DNA of 6,206 nucleotides from F23-B02 sp963590435. GTDB taxonomy: Bacteria > Bacillota > Clostridia > Oscillospirales > Oscillospiraceae. The position numbers and the translations under genes were made by a program. Positions within the stretch are counted from its first letter, which is position 1. The number at the start of each line of letters is the position of its first letter. Under the pieces are notes generated by a model. It saw only the letters and a list, made by a program, of their open reading frames with translations, did no database searches and was not told the origin of the DNA. Below are positions 1 through 6,206 of the stretch, one piece after another. Location of the stretch: assembly GCA_963590435.1 (NCBI GenBank), contig CAVAPG010000096.1:1-6206 (forward strand), in the 5' to 3' direction.

Positions 1-2414
1 GCACATATTTTGAAATGCTCGGCAACTTCTCGTTCGGTGACTATTTCAAGCACGAAGCAATTGCGTGGAGCTGGGAATTTCTCACGAGTGAAGAATGGGT
101 GGGGCTTGATCCTAACAGACTTTACCCGTCTGTTTATCTTGAAGATGATGAAGCATGGAACATTTGGCATGATGAGATTGGTATCCCTGCAGAAAAAATC
201 TTCCGTTTTGGAAAAGAGGATAACTTCTGGGAACACGGAGCGGGTCCATGCGGTCCATGTTCGGAAATATACTACGATCGCGGAGAAGAGTATGGCTGCG
301 GAAAACCGGATTGCACCGTCGGCTGTGATTGTGACCGTTATATTGAAGTCTGGAACAATGTATTTTCACAGTTTGACAATGATGGTCACGGAAATTACAC
401 CGAGCTTGTTCAGAAAAATATAGATACCGGCATGGGACTTGAGCGCCTTGCTGTCGTATGCCAGGGCGTAAATTCGCTTTTTGATGTCGATACGGTCATG
501 AATATTACTGCGAGAGTATCTGAAATTACCGGTGCGCATTATGGGGAAAGTGATAAACGAGATGTCTCTCTGCGCGTTATAACGGATCATATACGCAGTG
601 CAACTTTTATGATTTGCGACGGTATTCTGCCATCAAATGAGGGGCGCGGATATGTGCTCCGTCGTCTTTTAAGACGGGCTGCACGCCACGGCAAACTTCT
701 TGGTATGAATGAGCCGTTCCTTTACGATATAATAGACACAGTTATTCATGAAAATGAATGTCAGTACCCTGAGCTTCGTGAGAAACAGCAATACATAACT
801 CGCGTTGTAAAAAGCGAAGAAGATAGCTTTGCAAAGACCATCGATTCGGGTCTTCAGATATATAATAGCCTGCTTGCCGAACATAAATCAAAAGGCGAAA
901 CTGTTTTCTCTGGTGCAGATGCATTCAAACTGTATGATACATACGGATTTCCTGTTGATATGACAGAAGAGATGCTGGCCGATGAGGGAATGACTCTTAA
1001 TGAGGACGAATTCAAAGCACTAATGCAGGAACAACGCACCCGTGCACGTGAAGCAAGAAAAGCTCTCGGTGATCTCGGATGGGAAGGGATTGATTTTGGC
1101 CTCGATGCAACTCCGACGCAGTTTACCGGATACGATAAGCTCGTCGATACCGCAAATGTTCTGGCTATCGTAAATGGAGATGAACTTGCCGGAGAAATAA
1201 GCGAAGGATGCGAAGGCATCATCGTTATGGATAAGACCCCGTTTTATGCCGAGATGGGCGGACAGCTTGCAGATAAAGGTGAAATCGGATTCAGCTTAGA
1301 AGATGTTGAACACGGTCAATTCACGCGATTTGTGGTCAATAATGTAAAAAAAGACAAGGGAAACAAATACCTGCACTATGGAATTTGCGAATCAGGTTCG
1401 ATATCCGTTGGAGAAGAAGTGGTAGCGACCGTTGACGCAGAGCATCGCAGAGCTGTATCACGCGCACATTCAGCGACACACCTTCTGCAGTCGGCATTGC
1501 GTGAAACTCTCGGTGACCATGTCCATCAGGCCGGTTCTCTTGTTGATGCTGACTATTTGCGCTTTGATTTCACACATTTTGAAGGTATGACTGCAAAAGA
1601 AATTGCAGCAGTAGAAGATGCGGTAAATAACATAATTCTTGATGGCGTAGATATCTCGGTAAACGAAATGAGCCTTGAGGAAGCCAAAGAAACCGGAGCA
1701 ACAGCGCTATTCGGTGAAAAATACGGAGACATTGTCCGTGTTGTAAAAATGGGTGATTACAGTATTGAGCTTTGCGGTGGAACGCATCTTGACAATACTG
1801 CAAAAATCGGCATGTTCCATATAACAAACGAATACTCTGTAGCAAGTGGTGTCCGTCGCATTGAGGCTGTGACAGGCAAAAAATATCTGGAGATGGCAAA
1901 GCACTCTTATATGACAGTTGCACGTGCAGCCGAGAGCTTAAAGGCCAAACCGAGTGAACTGCTTGTCAAGGCCGAGGGATTTGTTGCAGAAGTGAAAAGC
2001 TTGCGCCAGAAGGTTGAAAAAATGAAAGATAAAATCCTTGTATCTGATGTTGAAAGGTTTTTATTTGCTGCAAAGAAAATAGGCGATTTTGATGTTCTGA
2101 CTGCAACGCGCACTGATTTGGATGCAAATGATCTTCGGAAAATAGGCGATTTTCTGCGCGATAAAGATCCCAAAGTAGTAGCCGTGCTCGCTACAGCAAA
2201 CGAATCCAAAGTCACATTCGCCGCATGCTGCGGCAAGGAAGCTGTTGCCGCCGGGATAAAAGCCGGCGATATAGTTAAAGCGGTTTCCGCGGTAGCCGGA
2301 GGAAAGGGTGGCGGAAAACCCGATTCTGCAATGGGCGGCGGTACAGATGTGCTGAAAATGGACAACGCTCTTGCAATAGTAGATGATCTAGTTGCCGAAA
2401 AAATTGGACTTTAA
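1..2414 (+). CDS. alaS: Alanine--tRNA ligase (AlaRS), 5'-truncated by the window edge
   Basis: Class II synthetase that charges tRNA-Ala with alanine in the cytoplasm and edits mischarged Ser/Gly. The reading frame is open to the left edge (first full codon at 3), and the four residues before the ATG at 15 (TYFE) continue the conserved block TFFEMLGNFSFGDYF. That ATG is therefore internal, and roughly 85-90 N-terminal residues are missing by comparison with E. coli AlaRS; 803 residues are visible. Numbering from the Met at 15: aminoacylation core with DNFWEHGAGPCGPCSEI starting at 69; Cys cluster C95, C100, C104, C106; class II motif 3 GMGLER at 139-144; editing domain with zinc motifs HSATH (485-489) and CGGTH (587-591); a probable coiled coil around 659-673; and the C-Ala domain with GGKGGGKPD at 762-770. 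All hallmark residues in the visible part are intact, with no frameshift. The stop lies 14 nt before the HIT gene, which suggests one transcript. Confidence 0.98.
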   Translation, partial: TYFEMLGNFSFGDYFKHEAIAWSWEFLTSEEWVGLDPNRLYPSVYLEDDEAWNIWHDEIGIPAEKIFRFGKEDNFWEHGAGPCGPCSEIYYDRGEEYGCGKPDCTVGCDCDRYIEVWNNVFSQFDNDGHGNYTELVQKNIDTGMGLERLAVVCQGVNSLFDVDTVMNITARVSEITGAHYGESDKRDVSLRVITDHIRSATFMICDGILPSNEGRGYVLRRLLRRAARHGKLLGMNEPFLYDIIDTVIHENECQYPELREKQQYITRVVKSEEDSFAKTIDSGLQIYNSLLAEHKSKGETVFSGADAFKLYDTYGFPVDMTEEMLADEGMTLNEDEFKALMQEQRTRAREARKALGDLGWEGIDFGLDATPTQFTGYDKLVDTANVLAIVNGDELAGEISEGCEGIIVMDKTPFYAEMGGQLADKGEIGFSLEDVEHGQFTRFVVNNVKKDKGNKYLHYGICESGSISVGEEVVATVDAEHRRAVSRAHSATHLLQSALRETLGDHVHQAGSLVDADYLRFDFTHFEGMTAKEIAAVEDAVNNIILDGVDISVNEMSLEEAKETGATALFGEKYGDIVRVVKMGDYSIELCGGTHLDNTAKIGMFHITNEYSVASGVRRIEAVTGKKYLEMAKHSYMTVARAAESLKAKPSELLVKAEGFVAEVKSLRQKVEKMKDKILVSDVERFLFAAKKIGDFDVLTATRTDLDANDLRKIGDFLRDKDPKVVAVLATANESKVTFAACCGKEAVAAGIKAGDIVKAVSAVAGGKGGGKPDSAMGGGTDVLKMDNALAIVDDLVAEKIGL

Positions 2415-2421
2415 TTGGAGG
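2415..2421 (+). promoter_or_regulatory. Ribosome binding site of the HIT gene
   Basis: TTGGAGG starts immediately after the alaS stop codon and ends 7 nt before the ATG at 2429. It is a near-consensus Shine-Dalgarno site, and it fixes the start of the HIT protein. Confidence 0.85.
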
Positions 2422-2428
2422 AAAAAAG

Positions 2429-2770
2429 ATGAATGACTGCTTGTTTTGCAAAATAATCGCCGGCGAGATTCCGTCAACAAAGGTCTATGAGGATGAGAAT
2501 GTTTTTGCGTTTCGTGACATAAATCCTCAGGCTCCGGTACATATTCTCGTCCTGCCTAAAAAACACATTTGCTGTGCAGATGACATAAACTCAGATAATT
2601 CTGCTATTGTCGGCAATTGTTTCGAGGCTATTGCAAAAATAGCCAAAAGCGAAGGACTGAAGAATGGTTACCGCGTTGTAAATAATTGCGGTGAAGATGG
2701 AGGCCAGACGGTAAAGCACTTACATTTCCACATCCTTGGCGGCAGAAAGCTTCCCGAAGGAATGGCATAA
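2429..2770 (+). CDS. hinT: HIT family (histidine triad, Hint-type) nucleotide-binding hydrolase
   Basis: Small cytoplasmic protein of 113 residues, the usual size for bacterial Hint proteins. The family hydrolyses purine nucleoside phosphoramidates and aminoacyl-adenylates to AMP. The C-terminal triad HLHFH (H97, H99, H101) is complete; H99, the middle histidine, is the expected nucleophile that forms the AMP intermediate. The N-terminus is typical (CLFCKIIAGEIPS from residue 4). C4 and C7, together with H46 (in LPKKH) and H97, match the Cys2-His2 zinc site seen in some bacterial HIT proteins. The start is supported by a strong Shine-Dalgarno site 7 nt upstream. The gene follows alaS after 14 nt and is closed by a hairpin terminator, so it is probably the last gene of the alaS transcript. 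The family is certain; the physiological substrate cannot be read from sequence, and the symbol hinT is by analogy. Confidence 0.95.
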   Translation: MNDCLFCKIIAGEIPSTKVYEDENVFAFRDINPQAPVHILVLPKKHICCADDINSDNSAIVGNCFEAIAKIAKSEGLKNGYRVVNNCGEDGGQTVKHLHFHILGGRKLPEGMA

Positions 2771-2781
2771 GTATATTAAAT

Positions 2782-2807
2782 AAAAAAGCAGCATTCGCTG
2801 CTTTTTT
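2782..2807 (+). terminator. Intrinsic (rho-independent) terminator after the HIT gene
   Basis: AAAAAAGCAGC (2782-2792), loop ATTC (2793-2796) and GCTGCTTTTTT (2797-2807) form a perfect 11-bp inverted repeat. Its GC-containing core is followed by six T residues on the + strand, the classic intrinsic terminator form. The A-tract on the 5' side makes it symmetrical, so it could in principle act on both strands, but no minus-strand gene converges on it. It lies 11 nt after the HIT stop codon and 21 nt before the comEC start. Confidence 0.88.
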
Positions 2808-2815
2808 GTACATAC

Positions 2816-2820
2816 AGAGG
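2816..2820 (+). promoter_or_regulatory. Ribosome binding site of comEC
   Basis: AGAGG ends 8 nt before the ATG at 2829. It is a moderate Shine-Dalgarno site that supports this start. It lies 8 nt beyond the terminator T-tract, outside the hairpin, so the hairpin should not mask it. Confidence 0.65.
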
Positions 2821-2828
2821 TTTATGAT

Positions 2829-5123
2829 ATGAAGTCGGTTCGCATATTATGTGCTGCTTCAATAGGATATTGCGCGGCAGTGTTTTTATATCACTACCTG
2901 TTTTCGGCTGAAAGCTTAACTACGGTGCTTTTATTGCCGGTGATTGTCTTGCTGATTGCAGTCCTGTTTATGGGAAGAATGAGGACCAGACTGATTATTG
3001 TTGCATTTTCTATGCTCCTCGGTTTATGTCACTATTGGATTCACTACAGCCACACAGTTGAAAAAAGCGAAACTTATGTCGGAAAAGAAATTACCACAAC
3101 CGCAAGAATTACCGAATACCCTGATGTCAGAGACAGATGCACACTTTTAAATGTAAAAATTACAGGCAATATTCTTCCTAATGTTAATGCGCTTGTGATA
3201 GATTACTCCGAAGAAGACGATTCATTTGTCCCGGGCGACGAAATAGAAGTTAAGCTAAAGATTAGAAGCGTTACTGAGCGATATGGTGAGCAAACCGATT
3301 CGAATATATCCAAAGGTGTATATCTTTATGGATACACTTCAGAAAAAATCGAAAAAACAGGCAAATGGTCATATTCCTTCATATATTTCCCCAAGCTGAT
3401 TGGAAATATTCTTCATAATGAAATAGGCAAATTGTTTCCGCAAGATACTGCGCCGTTTATGAAGGCTTTGCTTGCAGGCTATAAAGACGATTACTACGGC
3501 AATGACAGATTATACGCTTCGATGAATGTTGCAGGTCTTTCTCATGTAGTTGCTGTATCGGGAATGCATGTTGCCTTTCTTGTGGGAGCGATACAGAGCG
3601 TCTTAGGTAAAAACCGCAAATCTTCTTTATTCTGCATTCTGCTGGTGTGGCTGTTTGTAGTTATGGTAGGCTCGCCGTTATCTGCGGTACGGGCCGGCAT
3701 CATGATAAGCTTACTGATGCTTGCTCCAATACTGGGCAGAGTAAACGACCGTGCAACAACGCTGTCATTTGCTCTTGCGCTGATATTATTAATAAATCCT
3801 TTTTCAGCCGGAAATGTTGCTCTGCAATTATCATTTGGAGCCGTGGCAGGTATGTTCCTTTTTTCGCAGCCCATATACGATTTTTTCAGATCAAAATTTA
3901 TGCCGCCGAATATTTTCGGAAAAGTATGGAATTATGTAATTGCAACACTTTCAAGCTCAATTGCTGTATCTGTCTTCACTTTTCCGCTTCTTGCTGCCCA
4001 TTTTGGATATGTAACTATATTGGCACCTATAATGAATATACTCTGTTTGTGGGCAATATCAGTATTGTTTGTTGGAGGATTTGCCGTGTGCATAATCGGG
4101 ATTATATTCCCTATGCCTGCATCATGGCTCGCATCAGTACTGTCGTACCTCGTGCGTTACATTGCATCCGTTGTCGAATATACAGCAAAAATTCCGATAA
4201 CGGTGCTTTATATGGAAAATAAATATGCTGTTGCATGGCTGATTATAGCATATATACTTTTTATCATTTATTTTATCCTGCGCAGATATAGGAAGCTTAC
4301 AATAATTTTTCCGTCAGCGCTTTGCGTATTGATGCTTTGCGGAACATATTGGCTTACAAACTGCAATATAGACTCAGATAACGGAACAATAAGCGTGATG
4401 AACGTCGGCAATGGTCAGTGCATAGCTGTTACAGAGCGAGATAATGCAGTGGTAATTGATTGTGGGAGCTATGGTATTACACAAAACGCAGGTGCAATGC
4501 TTTCTTCTTACTTGCGTGCAAACGGCCGATATAACATAGACTATTTAATCCTCACCCATCTTCATAACGATCACGCAAATGGGGTCGTCAGATTGTTGAA
4601 TCTAATAAATATAAATACAATTATAATGCCTGACAATGCCGATGATACAAGCAGTGACGGAATGTTAGAAAATATAATTGATGCTGCTGAGGAAAACGGC
4701 ACAGACATAGTTTATGTAACACAAGATGAGAAATTCACGGCAGGCTCTATAAGACTTTCGATTTATGAAAGTTCAGAACTTGGAAGCAGTGATGAAAGCG
4801 GCATTATGCTAACTGCGAGTATAAGAGACTATGATATGCTTATTACCGGAGACGTTGAAAAAGTTGTTGAGCGCGAGCTTGTAAGTAAACATCCACTTGC
4901 GGGCACTGATTTGCTGATTGTACCGCATCACGGATCAAAATATTCGACAAGTGATGAGCTGCTTGCAGCCATACAACCGGAAAATGCAATAATTTCAACG
5001 GGATATAACAGATATGGTCATCCTACACAGGAGACCATTGATACATTAAATAGATATGGTGTTAATATTTTGCGCACAGATAAGCTTGGCAGAATAGTAT
5101 TACATGTGGCAGAAGGTGATTAA
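2829..5123 (+). CDS. comEC: ComEC/Rec2 family DNA-uptake channel with C-terminal metallo-beta-lactamase domain
   Basis: Polytopic inner-membrane protein of 764 residues, full length for the family (B. subtilis ComEC is about 776). ComEC carries single-stranded DNA across the membrane in natural transformation. Visible order: hydrophobic segments at about 5-25, 31-49 and 55-71; a soluble, probably extracellular, OB-like region (about 80-185); the Competence domain with SHVVAVSGMHV (238-248), SPLSAVRAGIM (282-292), NPF (323-325), LQLSFGA (332-338) and several membrane helices up to about 510; then the metallo-beta-lactamase domain with HLHNDH (H577, H579, D581, H582), TGDVE (D675), PHHGS (699-703) and GHP (H731). 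The metal-binding set appears intact, so nuclease activity is plausible. Departures: the domain-opening motif reads MNVGNGQC instead of the usual DVGQGD, and the N-terminal loop has only one Cys (C104). No comEA or comEB lies directly upstream. It abuts holA with no gap. Family certain; active transformation is not shown. Confidence 0.95.
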   Translation: MKSVRILCAASIGYCAAVFLYHYLFSAESLTTVLLLPVIVLLIAVLFMGRMRTRLIIVAFSMLLGLCHYWIHYSHTVEKSETYVGKEITTTARITEYPDVRDRCTLLNVKITGNILPNVNALVIDYSEEDDSFVPGDEIEVKLKIRSVTERYGEQTDSNISKGVYLYGYTSEKIEKTGKWSYSFIYFPKLIGNILHNEIGKLFPQDTAPFMKALLAGYKDDYYGNDRLYASMNVAGLSHVVAVSGMHVAFLVGAIQSVLGKNRKSSLFCILLVWLFVVMVGSPLSAVRAGIMISLLMLAPILGRVNDRATTLSFALALILLINPFSAGNVALQLSFGAVAGMFLFSQPIYDFFRSKFMPPNIFGKVWNYVIATLSSSIAVSVFTFPLLAAHFGYVTILAPIMNILCLWAISVLFVGGFAVCIIGIIFPMPASWLASVLSYLVRYIASVVEYTAKIPITVLYMENKYAVAWLIIAYILFIIYFILRRYRKLTIIFPSALCVLMLCGTYWLTNCNIDSDNGTISVMNVGNGQCIAVTERDNAVVIDCGSYGITQNAGAMLSSYLRANGRYNIDYLILTHLHNDHANGVVRLLNLININTIIMPDNADDTSSDGMLENIIDAAEENGTDIVYVTQDEKFTAGSIRLSIYESSELGSSDESGIMLTASIRDYDMLITGDVEKVVERELVSKHPLAGTDLLIVPHHGSKYSTSDELLAAIQPENAIISTGYNRYGHPTQETIDTLNRYGVNILRTDKLGRIVLHVAEGD
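5112..5118 (+). promoter_or_regulatory. Ribosome binding site of holA, inside the comEC 3' end
   Basis: GAAGGTG lies within the last codons of comEC, with its GG pair 7 nt before the ATG at 5124. The site is embedded in the upstream gene and the start follows the stop directly, so translation of holA is probably coupled to that of comEC. Confidence 0.65.
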
Positions 5124-6167
5124 ATGGCAAAAAAGAGCAAAGTTGAAAAAAGTTTTAATTACAAAGATAGTGTACATGAATTGCGATTGAATGGTCCGCA
5201 AAGACTGTATTTCATATGGGGGCCTGAGGATTACCTTGCTGACCAGTTTTTTGAGGAATTAAAAAAACAATGCATACCAAGTGAAGACGATGATTTCAGC
5301 TATAGACGATTAAGTGATGAGTTTTCGGCTCTTGAGCTCAAAGAGGCAATAGATTGTGTTCCTTTCCTTTCCGAGCACAGCCTTGTTGAGATTCGGGGAG
5401 CCGATATAAATAAGCTCAAGGAAACAGAGAAAATATGTAAATTATTATCCGATATCCCGGAGTATTGCACGGTTGCAATTATGGCTCCGATAGGGTTTGA
5501 GCCGGATAAACGACTTAAGATTTATAAAGTCATTCAAAAATACGGCAATGAATTATGCGTGACAGCTCAACAGGGAGATGCGCTTATCAAGTGGGTTATC
5601 CGGCGCTTTGCCGCCGAGGGTAAGAGCATAGAGCTTAATGCCGTTCAGAGACTTATCAGCGTAAGCGGAGAGCTTATGAATGGTCTTATTCCAGAAATCA
5701 GCAAAGTCGCCTCTTATGCGAAAAATGAAAGAGTTACCGAAGCAGATGTTGATGCGGTTGCTCACCATATTCCCGAAGCCATTGTGTTTGATATGGCAGA
5801 AGCCCTATCAAAAGGAGAAAATAACGCGGCAATGCGCCTTTTGGCAGAGCTTCTTGCTGATAAAAATAATGAACCTATTGCAATGCTTGCAGCAATCAGT
5901 TCACAGATGCGAAAGATGTATACTGCACGTGTCGCGATAGAATTCAATCTTGGCAAAGATTATGTGATGGAAAACGCCGGCATGCGATATGATTCTACTG
6001 CAAATAAATTAATTGCAATGTCGAGAAGATTTTCAACAAGTCAAGTTAAGCACGCAATAGAAATATGCACCGAAACAGATTATGCCATGAACAGCAGTAA
6101 AGCCGAATCGACAGAACTCCTCAAAGATTGTGTCCTTCGTATAGCATCGGGGGATATTAATGCATAA
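5124..6167 (+). CDS. holA: DNA polymerase III subunit delta
   Basis: Clamp-loader subunit that opens the beta sliding clamp within the DnaX complex during replication. The 347 residues fit the family (about 330-350). The N-terminal AAA+-like fold opens with LYFIWGPEDYLADQ (28-41), the delta counterpart of a P-loop region that, as expected for delta, lacks a functional Walker A lysine. VEIRGADINKL (88-98) follows. The middle part has IKWVIRRFAAEGKSIE (155-170) and GLIPEISKVASYA (187-199). The C-terminal collar region has FDMAEALSKGENNAAMRLL (222-240), PIAMLAAISSQMRKMY (251-266) and SRRFSTSQVKHAI (300-312), each matching the usual delta pattern. The first 20 residues or so are lysine-rich and poorly conserved, so the start depends on position: the ATG directly follows the comEC stop and has a Shine-Dalgarno site. 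The 3' end overlaps the next gene by 8 bp. Confidence 0.95.
   Translation: MAKKSKVEKSFNYKDSVHELRLNGPQRLYFIWGPEDYLADQFFEELKKQCIPSEDDDFSYRRLSDEFSALELKEAIDCVPFLSEHSLVEIRGADINKLKETEKICKLLSDIPEYCTVAIMAPIGFEPDKRLKIYKVIQKYGNELCVTAQQGDALIKWVIRRFAAEGKSIELNAVQRLISVSGELMNGLIPEISKVASYAKNERVTEADVDAVAHHIPEAIVFDMAEALSKGENNAAMRLLAELLADKNNEPIAMLAAISSQMRKMYTARVAIEFNLGKDYVMENAGMRYDSTANKLIAMSRRFSTSQVKHAIEICTETDYAMNSSKAESTELLKDCVLRIASGDINA
6149..6153 (+). promoter_or_regulatory. Ribosome binding site of the rnmV-like gene, inside holA
   Basis: A run of five G residues followed by AT lies 6 nt before the ATG at 6160, within the last codons of holA. It is a purine-rich site at proper spacing, and it supports the overlapping start. 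Confidence 0.6.
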
Positions 6168-6206
6168 AATTTCTGAAGTCATTATTGTGGAAGGCCGATA
6201 TGATAA
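6160..6206 (+). CDS. rnmV: Toprim-domain protein, probable ribonuclease M5 family (N-terminal fragment)
   Basis: Only the first 15 full codons are present; the gene runs off the right edge. The visible peptide MHKISEVIIVEGRYD matches the opening beta strand and catalytic Glu (E11, in VEG) of a Toprim domain. The pattern K-I-x-E-V-I-I-V-E-G-R-x-D is that of RNase M5 (RnmV), which matures the ends of 5S rRNA precursor in Firmicutes. The Y-D after VEGR resembles the clostridial RNase M5-like variant (often VEGKYDK) rather than the VEGRDD of Bacillus. The start overlaps the holA stop by 8 bp in another frame and has a G-rich Shine-Dalgarno site. Other Toprim proteins (DnaG, RecR, topoisomerases) do not begin this way so close to the N-terminus. 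The fragment is too short to prove the assignment. Confidence 0.7.
   Translation, partial: MHKISEVIIVEGRYD

Noticed and set aside
15..17. ATG at 15 as the alaS start codon
   Set aside because: The frame is open to the window edge, and the preceding residues TYFE belong to a conserved AlaRS block. About 85-90 residues of the family's N-terminus are missing, so this Met is internal.
10..423. 137-codon open frame overlapping the alaS start region in another frame
   Set aside because: It overlaps the highly conserved AlaRS catalytic core and has a low-quality translation without any family motif.
2075..2153. 16-bp direct repeat (GAAAATAGGCGATTTT at 2075-2090 and 2138-2153)
   Set aside because: Both copies lie in frame in alaS and encode KIGDF, 21 codons apart. 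This reads as chance peptide similarity with shared codons, not a regulatory or mobile repeat.
1907..2365. 152-codon open frame on the minus strand opposite alaS
   Set aside because: It is antisense to the conserved C-terminal part of AlaRS. The Ser/Ala/Thr-rich composition is what the reverse of this coding strand gives, with no domain and no ribosome site that I can see.
2823..2828. TATGAT as a -10 box
   Set aside because: It sits directly against the comEC ATG, so a transcript from it would begin inside the gene, and there is no -35 at proper spacing. It occupies the normal spacer between Shine-Dalgarno and start.
3647..4222. 191-codon open frame inside comEC on the + strand
   Set aside because: It is a frame-shadow of the membrane domain. 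Its translation is rich in Cys and Arg with no recognisable motif, and the comEC frame is well conserved throughout.
1..6206. tRNA, rRNA, CRISPR, riboswitch/T-box or insertion sequence
   Set aside because: No cloverleaf, regular repeat-spacer pattern, transposase-like protein or terminal inverted repeats were seen. Almost all of the window is coding. A T-box leader for alaS, if present, would be upstream of the window.

Overview
The window is a compact stretch of chromosomal housekeeping DNA, with every gene on the + strand. It looks like an anaerobic Firmicute of the class Clostridia, perhaps an Oscillospiraceae/Ruminococcaceae-type gut commensal. The base composition is moderately AT-rich, Shine-Dalgarno sites are strong, and gene spacing is very tight. 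The AlaRS carries a Cys-rich insert next to its catalytic core, which I recall from clostridial enzymes. The gene at the right edge begins like the Toprim domain of clostridial RNase M5-like proteins. The taxon is an inference from protein style; there is no rRNA or other direct marker.

Left part (1-2807): alaS, cut at its 5' end by the window edge, is followed after 14 nt by a small HIT-family (Hint-type) nucleotide hydrolase gene. A perfect 11-bp hairpin with a T-tract then forms an intrinsic terminator. Right part (2829-6206): comEC (DNA-uptake channel/nuclease), holA (DNA polymerase III delta subunit) and the first 16 codons of an rnmV-like gene (5S rRNA maturase family). These three abut or overlap, with 0 nt between comEC and holA and an 8-bp overlap between holA and rnmV, so they are almost certainly co-transcribed and translationally coupled.

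By function, alaS and the HIT gene may belong together, because Hint enzymes can hydrolyse aminoacyl-adenylates, the intermediate made by tRNA synthetases. comEC-holA is a recurring Firmicute gene pair. The rnmV-like gene follows here where rpsT often stands.

I see no mobile element, CRISPR array, tRNA, rRNA or riboswitch. Nothing here amounts to a new system. The points worth a second look are the terminator placed just before comEC with little room for a promoter, the alaS-HIT pairing, the Cys cluster in AlaRS, sequence departures in ComEC, and the comEC-holA-rnmV gene order. Apart from the 58-nt hinT-comEC gap and the 14-nt alaS-hinT gap, the whole window is coding.
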